30,142 nucleotides of DNA, taken from JAKFWF01 sp031429105 (GTDB taxonomy: Bacteria; Pseudomonadota; Alphaproteobacteria; Rhizobiales; Hyphomicrobiaceae). The stretch spans positions 1-30,142 of the forward strand of contig JANOYV010000071.1 in the NCBI GenBank assembly GCA_031429105.1, read 5' to 3'. The notes under the pieces are model-generated. The model made no database searches. It saw nothing but the letters and a program-made list of their open reading frames with translations, and had not been told where the DNA came from. Within the stretch, counting starts at the first letter, position 1; every line of letters begins with the position of its first letter. Positions 23,980 to 30,142 of the stretch are shown piece after piece. The position numbers and the translations under genes were made by a program.

Positions 23980-24704
23980 TGCTCCCCCGACTGCAGTGTG
24001 GCTGTCGTTCGGCCCGGGCTCTTGCGAGCCAAACCGCGCAATCGAGCAGCTGGCTTCTTAGTGCGCCTGATTGGAGCAATAGCCCGACTGAGCCGTTCTG
24101 GGCCCGCTGCCAGTACCGATTTAATGGTGTGCTTAAGTGCGCGCTTCACCATGTCCGTTGTTGCGGCGTTCGGATACATCAGCTCCTGATAGCGAAGACC
24201 GCGCACGGCGCACGCGGTGAGAAGCACCAGGACATGTCGCTGATCGATGGAAAAGCCTGCATCGCCAAATGCACCACGCGCCACCGCCTCGTAGCCAGAA
24301 AACATAGTCTCGAAATAACCGCCGATCACCTGCTGTAGCTCTGGATCTGAGCGTGAGGCAACGAGGCTCTCCAGCGTTAGGATCACCGCCCGGTTGGGGA
24401 AGACCTGCTCCCACATTCCGTCGATGAACTTATCGACGGTGAGTTCGCCACGGCCTAGAGCAACAGCGAGCTTTGCCATTTCCTGGCTCGCTCGCTCGAA
24501 CCGGCACCGTGCCGTGTCGATGATCAGATCTTTCTTGGTCGGATAGTGATGCAACATCGCGCCACGCGAAATGCCAGCAAGGCGGCAAATCTCCACTGTC
24601 GAAGCGTTAGAAAAGCCGTGTGAAAGCAGCGTCTCTTCGGTTGCAGCGCGCAGCCGAGCCTTGGTATCTGCCGAGCGTTCGTCCTGAGAGCGTCGCCTTA
24701 CCAT
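23976..24704 (-). CDS. TetR-family transcriptional regulator
   Basis: A 242-residue TetR-type repressor. The N-terminal HTH is complete: KARLRAATEETLLSHGFSNASTVEICRLAGISRGAMLHHYPTKKDLI. The C-terminal ligand domain begins near residue 60 and ends in a basic tail (RTKKPAARLRGLARKSPGR). The frame is open to 24749, but that start would lie upstream of the likely -10 element, while the ATG at 24704 lies 32 bp below it; hence the shorter form. It leads the liv operon (overlap with livG), so it most likely controls uptake and breakdown of the liv substrate together with its own synthesis. Confidence 0.9.
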   Translation of the reverse strand: MVRRRSQDERSADTKARLRAATEETLLSHGFSNASTVEICRLAGISRGAMLHHYPTKKDLIIDTARCRFERASQEMAKLAVALGRGELTVDKFIDGMWEQVFPNRAVILTLESLVASRSDPELQQVIGGYFETMFSGYEAVARGAFGDAGFSIDQRHVLVLLTACAVRGLRYQELMYPNAATTDMVKRALKHTIKSVLAAGPERLSRAIAPIRRTKKPAARLRGLARKSPGRTTATLQSGEQ

Positions 24705-24735
24705 CGCGATGTCGATCCTGATTGACCAGCCTCCA

Positions 24736-24800
24736 ACAATAGGTTCCATATTTTTTTGCTTGTCAAGAAACAGTCATGACTGCTTGTTTATTGGTCAAGC
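24736..24800 (-). promoter_or_regulatory. tetR-liv operon promoter and dyad operator
   Basis: On the minus strand TTGACA (24766-24761) is followed by an A-tract and TATTGT (24741-24736, 19-bp spacer). Just upstream is the perfect 12-bp palindrome CAGTCATGACTG (24771-24782). An outer imperfect dyad (GCTTGTCAAG 24758-24767 with TTGGTCAAGC 24791-24800) surrounds it. A dyad touching the -35 of a tetR gene is the expected autorepression site. Confidence 0.55.
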
Positions 24801-25602
24801 TGCCTGATAATCGAGCGGGAGCTGCTCGGGCAATTGATTCTAGCATTCGGCCTGAAGCACTGCGCAGCAAGGCTCTATGGTGGAACTCATTTAGGTCGCT
24901 GCGGCTGTCTTCGAACACGCACCTCAGCTTGACGCTCCTTGGCGTCGGCGATCGACAACTCCTTGATCGTCAAGCGTTGTCGCTCCCGAATGACAAGCGC
25001 ACACAACGCAACGACCGCTACGACTTCGCCTTCGGGTCTTCGCGTTACGGTTCAGAGGCTTGACCGACGCAATGCAGAGATCCCTGACATCGCCCTGACG
25101 CCATCAACCGCCTCGTGATCATCTGATCGACGCGGTCGGTCCAGCTCCGACAGCGGACAGTGTTCCGATCGTTATCTGGACAGGCGAGGGCAAGCCTGTT
25201 CGTCTCAGTTATCGAGGTGGTCCGAGACCGACCGTCGGTGCTCTGACGTTGAGGGCCAGCTGCAGACGAACGAAGACACGCTTAGATGGGGATGCGGCGG
25301 AGGGCATCTCGTAATGGTCGATGGACCCGGGCCGGCAGGCCGCCTGCTTCTGGTGGATTCGGAGCAGGCTGGACTTCAGGACCGACGAGCATAGGTGATA
25401 GTCGACGTGGGCGACCCGCGTCAGGGATCTAAGCCGGGTGGCCGAGACGCCCTGGCGACTCGGTTCACGAGAGCCCAGCCCCGACCGCAGCGAGGAGAGA
25501 CGCAGCCTACTTCTTGTCGCGCGATAAACTCAGACGTAGCCTTATATGCGAGAAAATCCTACGCTGCGATGGAGTGCGGCGCGCGTGACGAGAAGGTGGG
25601 CT
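24801..25602. other. About 800 bp without a recognised gene
   Basis: No frame here has family resemblance or a good ribosome binding site; 24776-25063 (+) is open but composition and start are poor. The stretch contains the left copy of the 90-nt repeat (25149-25238) and GC-rich inverted stretches near 25330-25480. It may be element-end or decayed mobile DNA. Confidence 0.5.
25149..25238 (+). repeat. 90-nt imperfect direct repeat, left copy
   Basis: Aligned with 27916-28005, also 90 nt. Shared blocks in the same order: GACAGCGGAC at the start, CTGGACAGGC 27 bases in (same spacing), and ATCGA(G/C)GTGGTC followed by ACCGACCGTCGG at the end. The parts between are diverged. The two copies bracket the three-gene operon. 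Just to the left, 25112-25138 also resembles 27960-27987 (two mismatches and one gap), so the right copy contains a further shared block. Confidence 0.6.
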
Positions 25603-26358
25603 GTGGAGGACATCGTTCCTGTGATCTTAGGATGGGATCAGGCCATAACCGGTTTTCAGTTCAACGCCTTGGCTGGCCATCTGAACTACACTCTCAATCG
25701 CGTGGTGTCGCAAGCCGAGATCATCATCGCGTTGACGGAGCTTGGCGAGAACGAGCTGATCGAACAGGAAAAAGGCGTTTACCGGCTCTGCGAGCCCGAC
25801 CGGCCCGAGTTGGATCTTTACGAGCCATTGGAAGCCGGGTTTGGGTCTAACGGCATCTGGGACAAGCTCGGCATTCATCGCCATCAATGGGTATTCCAGA
25901 AGACGGCTGCAGGTGGGGCACGAGGTGCGGGCCGGCTCAGCATGCCGGATTTCACGATGGCGGCGATCAAGTCCTGGCGGTTCGATCCGCGCCGAACGCT
26001 GGAAGTCTACAGCTTCGAGGTCAAGAGGAGAGCCGGGACATCGATTGCCTCCGTCTATGAAGCTGTCGCCCACGGGCGCTTTGCGCATCATCCCTATCTT
26101 GTCTGTCCCCGGTCGAACTTCGATCGAGCGTTGAACAAAGCGCTGAGGGATGCGTGTCTGAGAGAGGGTGTCGGCCTAATCCAGTTCGATATCGTCGTCG
26201 AGCCACCCGACCGGTTCAACCTCAAACGAATCGAGCTGATCGAGGAAGCCGTTCGCCGGTCGCCAGATCCGCAGATGATCGAGGAGCATCTTTCGAATCG
26301 ATTGAGCCCCGCCAATTGCGAGATACTCGAGCGTTTGGCGCGGGGAGAGGCTGAATGA
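25603..26358 (+). CDS. Winged-helix + PD-(D/E)XK nuclease-like protein, gene 1 of three-gene module
   Basis: A 251-residue protein from the GTG at 25603, which has AGAAGG seven bases upstream; the frame is open to an ATG at 25546 without a ribosome binding site. The N-terminal part (residues about 10-62, ending AEIIIALTELGENELIEQEKGVYRL) looks like a winged helix. The middle carries a PD-(D/E)XK-type core: Pro115-Asp116 in SMPDFTM, then LEVYSFEVKRR with Glu139 and Lys141. It is followed by the helix-strand SIASVYEAVAHGRFAHHPYLVCP seen in Mrr-like and related restriction-type proteins. A DNA-binding metal nuclease fold is therefore likely; activity is not shown. The stop overlaps the start of the ATPase gene (ATGA), so the two are translationally coupled. 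Confidence 0.7.
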   Translation: MEDIVPVILGWDQAITGFQFNALAGHLNYTLNRVVSQAEIIIALTELGENELIEQEKGVYRLCEPDRPELDLYEPLEAGFGSNGIWDKLGIHRHQWVFQKTAAGGARGAGRLSMPDFTMAAIKSWRFDPRRTLEVYSFEVKRRAGTSIASVYEAVAHGRFAHHPYLVCPRSNFDRALNKALRDACLREGVGLIQFDIVVEPPDRFNLKRIELIEEAVRRSPDPQMIEEHLSNRLSPANCEILERLARGEAE

Positions 26359-27296
26359 TGGGGAAAATCGTCAGCATCATCAACCGCAAGGGCGGCGTCG
26401 GAAAGACCACCGTATCGCTGGGGATCGCCGATACCTTGGTCGGTTACACAGAGGCCCCCTTCGTGCCCGAGCGCAAGGTGGTGGTGGCTGTCGATCTCGA
26501 CCCGCAGGGAAGCCTGACCAGGGCGCTGCTGTCCGAGCACGGTCGGGTTGAAGACCAGGGGCGGCTACGAGAGGTGATCAACCAGGGGCGCACAGTCGCG
26601 GGGGCATTGGAGGCAAGGCTCTCCAAACCCATGGTGCCGATCGGCAACTTCCTGAAACACGGTTTGGGCCCGTCAGGCTGGACCTATTCCTTGCTGGCAA
26701 ACGAGGCCACGGCCTGGGATGTGGAGCGCCGGCGGTCGAAAAAGCCAGGAGAGGCCAAGCTGAAGGAGGTCATGAGGACGATCCTCAGGGATTTGGCGGC
26801 TCAATACGAGTACGTGATCGTCGACTGTCCACCGGGGCAGACGGTTCTGGCCGAGGCAGCGATCACCTCGTCCGACCTGATACTGTGTCCGATCACGCCG
26901 GATTGGCTTTCGTACTGGGGATTGGAGTCGTTCGACAGCTATCTGCAGGATATTTTCCGAGATAACGAGGGTGGCAACGTGCCGGAAGCGCGCTTCGTGT
27001 TCACGAAGTTCAGAGACAAACCACCTCGCTACGATCCGCAAAACACAGTGCAAAGCTTGGTCGAAGGGTTTCAGGCGCCGGAACGCTATGTGACGCTGCT
27101 GCGTGAACCAGGCGTCAAAGCTAAGTCGGGCGGGGGACCGATCCACCTGCCGCTCGATCCAAAGCTTGTGTCTCGCTTGGAAGGCTGGCCACATCGGGGG
27201 CGTGTTTGGCCCTGGAGCAAGGCCTACACGAGCGCCACACAAGCCGCGCTGTTGAGGCTGATCGCAGGCATGAAAAAGGAGTTGACCAGTGGTTGA
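26355..27296 (+). CDS. ParA/MinD-type ATPase, gene 2 of three-gene module
   Basis: A 313-residue deviant-Walker P-loop ATPase: KGGVGKTT with signature Lys12 and catalytic-loop Lys17, A' motif VVVAVDLDPQGSLTRAL (Asp47), and Walker B YVIVDCPPG (Asp157). ParA-type proteins dimerise on ATP and often bind DNA non-specifically to position cargo. No parB-like gene or parS-like cluster is seen, and the partners here are a nuclease-like and a helical protein, so plasmid partition is only one option. An insert around residues 60-135, with WTYSLLANEATAWDVERRR, is unlike short ParA proteins. It overlaps the gene before by four bases and the gene after by eight. Confidence 0.85.
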   Translation: MMGKIVSIINRKGGVGKTTVSLGIADTLVGYTEAPFVPERKVVVAVDLDPQGSLTRALLSEHGRVEDQGRLREVINQGRTVAGALEARLSKPMVPIGNFLKHGLGPSGWTYSLLANEATAWDVERRRSKKPGEAKLKEVMRTILRDLAAQYEYVIVDCPPGQTVLAEAAITSSDLILCPITPDWLSYWGLESFDSYLQDIFRDNEGGNVPEARFVFTKFRDKPPRYDPQNTVQSLVEGFQAPERYVTLLREPGVKAKSGGGPIHLPLDPKLVSRLEGWPHRGRVWPWSKAYTSATQAALLRLIAGMKKELTSG

Positions 27297-27816
27297 CCGC
27301 GCAGCGCTGATTCAACACCTCGAACCGAAGGTGGAGCCGTCCGGCTCGCAGAAGGAGAGCATACGGAAGGCGCTCGACAAGGCGCTGGCCGAGCTTCTGG
27401 TGGTGCTGCCGCTTCGGGCGGTGCACGAATTACCTGGAAGCGCAAAGACAGATCTGATCGCTTTCATCGGGATGGCAGATCAGAAGACCTGCGAGAAGGT
27501 GTCGGCCCTGTGGGAGCCGAAGAGAAAGCTGGACGCGGAGTTGAAAGCCACTGTGCGTAAGGACGTGCTGGCGCTGATCGAGGCGAGACGACCGGTCTAC
27601 GAGCCGGTGACCGTAGCGCTCAGCGAGGCACAAGCCGGTGATCGCAAGGACATCATTGCCAAAGTTCGATCAGCCGCGCCGGTCAAGGATCTCAAAGCGC
27701 TCGTCAAGAAGTGGGACAAGCATTGGAAAGCCGCTCAGGAAAGCCGCAAAGCGTACGAGGATCGGTTGGTGGCCCTCATAGATGGTGCCAGCCCCGCTCA
27801 GCCGCAGCGCAGATAG
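27289..27816 (+). CDS. Charged helical protein of unknown function, gene 3 of three-gene module
   Basis: A 175-residue protein that starts with GTG at 27289 inside the end of the ATPase gene. It is rich in Lys, Glu and Ala with long helical stretches (SIRKALDKALAELLVVLPLRAV; KDLKALVKKWDKHWKAAQESRKAYEDRLVALI), so coiled-coil or partner-binding character is likely. No family is recognised and no catalytic motif is visible. The overlap makes it a stable partner of the ATPase in synthesis; it could be the adaptor that couples ATPase and nuclease-like protein, or an accessory partition factor. It ends 100 bp before the right-hand copy of the 90-nt repeat. Confidence 0.75.
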   Translation: MVDRAALIQHLEPKVEPSGSQKESIRKALDKALAELLVVLPLRAVHELPGSAKTDLIAFIGMADQKTCEKVSALWEPKRKLDAELKATVRKDVLALIEARRPVYEPVTVALSEAQAGDRKDIIAKVRSAAPVKDLKALVKKWDKHWKAAQESRKAYEDRLVALIDGASPAQPQRR

Positions 27817-27915
27817 ATTGGGCGGCCAAGTTGTAGCTAAGCAGAGTTTGCGGAAGTCGAGCCACCACCATCATCCGCTCGCCGTCGAGTGGCCGGACAC
27901 GGCCGCTCGACCTTT

Positions 27916-28005
27916 GACAGCGGACGCCCGGCGGACAGTGCCCTGGACAGGCTGCGGCGCTCGTGATCACCTTGATCGACGTGGTCGTCCGGAACCGACC
28001 GTCGG
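27916..28005 (+). repeat. 90-nt imperfect direct repeat, right copy
   Basis: Counterpart of 25149-25238 (same length, same order of conserved blocks). It lies between the stop of the third module gene and the 3' end of the group II intron, which begins only 16 bp to the right. A related 14-mer in inverted orientation, ACGGTCGGTCTCGG, occurs at 30077-30090 beyond the intron; its reverse complement matches 25222-25235 exactly. Confidence 0.6.
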
Positions 28006-28090
28006 GGTCGAGTCGAGATGGTAGAGTCGAGGAGAGGCGCGAGAACTATGGGCCAATGGGCCGGCATCCCGTTTCCTCTCCCCGCTCATC

Positions 28091-28123
28091 GAACGCAACG
28101 TGCGGATCTCCCGCATTACGCTC
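28091..28123 (-). ncRNA. Group II intron domain V
   Basis: A 33-nt hairpin beginning GAGCG (with the catalytic AGC triad at positions 2-4). It has a lower helix of 8 bp, the diagnostic 2-nt CG bulge at positions 24-25, an upper GCGG/CCGC stem and a GAGA-type loop. It lies 11 nt after the stop of the reverse transcriptase gene. Confidence 0.8.
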
Positions 28124-28134
28124 TCCGACCAGCT

Positions 28135-29460
28135 TCACTGCAGGCCCACGGCGGGCTTCGGTCGAGGTAGCTTTTCGAGACGGATGAGGCCGAGTTCTCC
28201 GTAGACACGTTCGATGGAGAACTGAACCGTTCCGCGCCCTCTGACTTTGTGACGACGCGCGAGGAAGTCGCGCACCCGCTGATAGACGTGCCAATCGACA
28301 TTCTTGTACGCGCTACGAGTCGTCCCGTGGGCGAAGTAGTTCGACCAACCGAACAGCATGCTGTTCAGCTTGTCACTCACCTCATCCCAGGGCTTCACGT
28401 TCGCGGGCACCAGCAGGTCGCCGACACTGGTCTTGAACCGTTGGATGCTCTTCTTGGACGGGCTCGCGCTGAGGTACCATTTGCCGTTCTTCTTGAACCG
28501 GTGTGGACCGAACGCGTAGCCAAGGAAGTCGAAGCGCTCCTTACGGGCATCACGAACTGAGGTCTTCGCCTCGTTGATCGAAAGCCCGAGCTTGATCATC
28601 ACGCCGCGCGTCCAGGTCAGCGCCTCTGCGGCACGGCCGCGACTGAGGATGACGAAGTCGTCGGCGTAGGAGACGATATGGGCACGGAACGCTTCGCCGG
28701 CGCCGCTCAACCGCCAGTGCTTCAGGAACCGGTTCATGTAGATGTTGGCGAGCAGTGGACTCGCGACACCGCCTTGCGGTGTGCCACGCGTGCTGCTCTT
28801 GCCCCCACTCATGCGCCGGGTTCCGTCGGCATCGCGCTCTTCGATCGGTGCCTTCAGCCACATCTTGATGAGGCTCAGCACGTCTCTGTCCACGACACGC
28901 CGGGCCACTGACTGCAGAAGGTCCGAGTGCGGAATCGTGTCGAAATAGCGAGATAAATCGGCGTCAACGACGTCGGTGTAACCCCGGACGATATGCCGGT
29001 GTACGTCCTTTACAGCATCGATTGCCGACCGACGTGGTCGGTAGCCGTATGCCGTGTCCTCGAAGTCGGCTTCGAAGATCGGCTCAAGCACGAGCTTAGC
29101 GGCAGTCTGGACGGTCCTTTCACGGATCGTGGGAATGCCGAGCGGACGCTCGCCATCTCCACTGGCCTTCGGGATCATCACACGCCGCACCGCATCGGGC
29201 CGATACGTCTTCGCAACCAAGTCCTCGCGCAAGCTCGCCAACCACGCTTCGACGCCTGCCTCGTCGATCTGCTTGAACGTCACCCCGTCAACGCCCGGCG
29301 CACCCGCATTGGTGCGGGCGAGCTTGGAGGCGTGTTCGAGAATGTCGGCGCGACAGATCTTGTCGTACAGAACGTAGAAGCGGAAAGCGGGCTCCGCCTT
29401 CGCCTTGCAGTACAGCTTTCGCTGAAGGCTCCGGATCTTTTCAGGTGTTTCGAGACTCAT
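28135..29460 (-). CDS. ltrA: Group II intron reverse transcriptase/maturase
   Basis: A 441-residue intron-encoded protein. RT blocks: GAPGVDGVTF (RT0/1 region), RPLGIPTIRERTVQ (RT2), VVDADLSRYFDTIPH (RT3 with catalytic Asp), RGTPQGGVASPLLANIYMN (RT4), SYADDFVILSRG with the YADD active site (RT5, about residue 267) and KTSVRDARKERFDFLGYAF (RT6/7). The thumb/maturase region follows (WSNYFAHGTTRSAYKNVDWHVYQRVRDFL). It ends soon after, without an HNH endonuclease domain, so insertion would have to rely on nicks or replication forks. It acts in splicing and retromobility of its own intron. ATG at 29460; a TTG two codons earlier is possible. Confidence 0.93.
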   Translation of the reverse strand: MSLETPEKIRSLQRKLYCKAKAEPAFRFYVLYDKICRADILEHASKLARTNAGAPGVDGVTFKQIDEAGVEAWLASLREDLVAKTYRPDAVRRVMIPKASGDGERPLGIPTIRERTVQTAAKLVLEPIFEADFEDTAYGYRPRRSAIDAVKDVHRHIVRGYTDVVDADLSRYFDTIPHSDLLQSVARRVVDRDVLSLIKMWLKAPIEERDADGTRRMSGGKSSTRGTPQGGVASPLLANIYMNRFLKHWRLSGAGEAFRAHIVSYADDFVILSRGRAAEALTWTRGVMIKLGLSINEAKTSVRDARKERFDFLGYAFGPHRFKKNGKWYLSASPSKKSIQRFKTSVGDLLVPANVKPWDEVSDKLNSMLFGWSNYFAHGTTRSAYKNVDWHVYQRVRDFLARRHKVRGRGTVQFSIERVYGELGLIRLEKLPRPKPAVGLQ

Positions 29461-29949
29461 CGCCAATCACCCTCACCTCACCATCTTGAAAAGCATGCCG
29501 GAAGTCGGGGCCCTTTGCTCCACCGGCGTTACCCGGCTTCAACGCTCCAACGGCCCCGTCCGACTCCCGCCGCTCACCGCCACCTGGCGTGACGTCGAGG
29601 CGCTACCCTCGTGAGCGACGGGTCTCCCCCTGTAACTACGAACCACCTTTCCGACGTGCCGTGCCCACTACCCCGGCGGATCGAGCGGGTGCTCGTGACG
29701 ATTTCTTCCCCGCTCGTACTGCCTTCCCCAATTGGCCGGAGAGTCGGCATCCGCATTGACTTTACGAGGCCTGCTCGGGCTTCACACGCGTTACGGCCCG
29801 TCGGATCGCCGGACGGCCCAAGGCCGCCCTTTACGCGAGGCTCCGACCTGATCAGTTACCCAATCGAGCCGCTCGCTGGCTTCCAGATCAATCGACAACT
29901 GTCTGGGTGAGATCCTCCCTCACTGATAGTTCGCGCCCTCGGGGCGCAC

Positions 29950-30142
29950 GGCCAATAGCGACACAAGCCAGACTCGGATCATCAGACAGCGTGTGTTTTT
30001 TGTGCGCGCCAGTCGACGGGGTTCGATGCTGCGTTTTGCTGCGCCGCAACTGGATTGGTGGACTTCTTCGCAACGAACGGTCGGTCTCGGGCTATCATCG
30101 AGCGTCACCAAGATCCTCGACTTCAAACCGCTGACGGGCGAA
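29950..30142. other. Flank beyond the group II intron
   Basis: The 5' exon (minus-strand sense) of the intron. Frames are open on both strands, including one on the minus strand that runs from the window edge into the intron, but none is recognisable in 190 bp. It contains the inverted 14-mer at 30077-30090 shared with the 90-nt repeat. Confidence 0.4.

Larger units (their letters stand above)
28021..29949 (-). mobile_element. Group II intron with reverse transcriptase ORF
   Basis: A complete-looking group II intron read on the minus strand. The 5' end is GTGCGCC at 29949, the canonical start. The 3' end is ...CTAC at 28021, the canonical AY ending. Domain V lies at 28123-28091 and a domain VI stem GGAGAGG/CCTCTCC follows. 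The exon bases just before the intron read ATTGGCC (IBS1, 29956-29950), and GGCCAAT (EBS1) occurs inside the intron at 29737-29731, about 213 nt from its 5' end, where domain I normally carries EBS1. The open reading frame is intact, so it may still be mobile. Confidence 0.85.

Noticed and set aside
28135..29466. Retron or defence-type reverse transcriptase
   Set aside because: The RT has the LtrA-type motifs and maturase region and lies inside a recognisable group II intron with domain V, so a retron or DRT reading is not supported.
1..30142. CRISPR array, rRNA operon or complete tRNA gene
   Set aside because: No regularly spaced direct repeats and no rRNA or intact tRNA pattern were seen on reading both strands.

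Overview
The window looks like a piece of an alphaproteobacterial chromosome, most likely Hyphomicrobiales (Bradyrhizobium- or Rhodopseudomonas-like). It is GC-rich and dense in ABC and TRAP solute transporters. It carries an AapJQMP-type amino-acid transporter in its usual gene order and a DUF5681-type protein at the left edge. These assignments come from reading motifs; no database search was run.

Layout. (1) 1-2133 is an accessory, phage- or island-like stretch: a DUF5681 protein, a minus-strand PD-(D/E)XK nuclease-like protein, a small HTH-like protein behind a large nested hairpin, and an XRE regulator resembling the controller (C) proteins of restriction-modification systems. Three near-identical GAGACTCAT(T/C)GTCT boxes lie in this stretch, two of them directly upstream of the nuclease-like gene and the XRE gene. 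(2) 2134-6504 is a rearranged stretch. An intact amidase (+) and an intact secreted GH114-like glycosidase (-) lie between two gene fragments, which look like the two separated pieces of one alpha/beta-hydrolase-OsmC fusion gene. A truncated 2-hydroxyacid dehydrogenase start is joined to the outer fragment. (3) 6505-11030 is a catabolic locus: an HpcH/HpaI-type aldolase (-) divergent from gntR-dctP-dctQ-dctM (+). (4) 11391-17495 is a minus-strand operon aapJ-aapQ-aapM-aapP-PLP decarboxylase-gntR, with a perfect 22-bp palindrome in the spacer of its likely promoter. (5) 17837-24704 is a minus-strand operon tetR-livG-livF-livH-livM-AhpD/CMD-like-livJ-DehI-like. (6) 24750-25602 has no recognisable gene. 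(7) 25603-27816 is a tight three-gene operon: a winged-helix/PD-(D/E)XK-like protein, a ParA/MinD-type ATPase and a charged helical protein. It is flanked by imperfect 90-nt direct repeats. (8) 28021-29949 is a group II intron on the minus strand whose ends can be placed from the sequence, followed by unassigned flank to the window end.

How the genes work together. Regions 3-5 are three self-contained uptake-and-breakdown units, each with its own local regulator (FCD-GntR, FCD-GntR, TetR), typical of a soil or rhizosphere generalist. The accessory ends hold the less familiar material. The best candidates for something undescribed are the three-gene nuclease/ATPase module with its flanking repeats and the C-box-regulated nuclease-like gene that has no visible methyltransferase partner.
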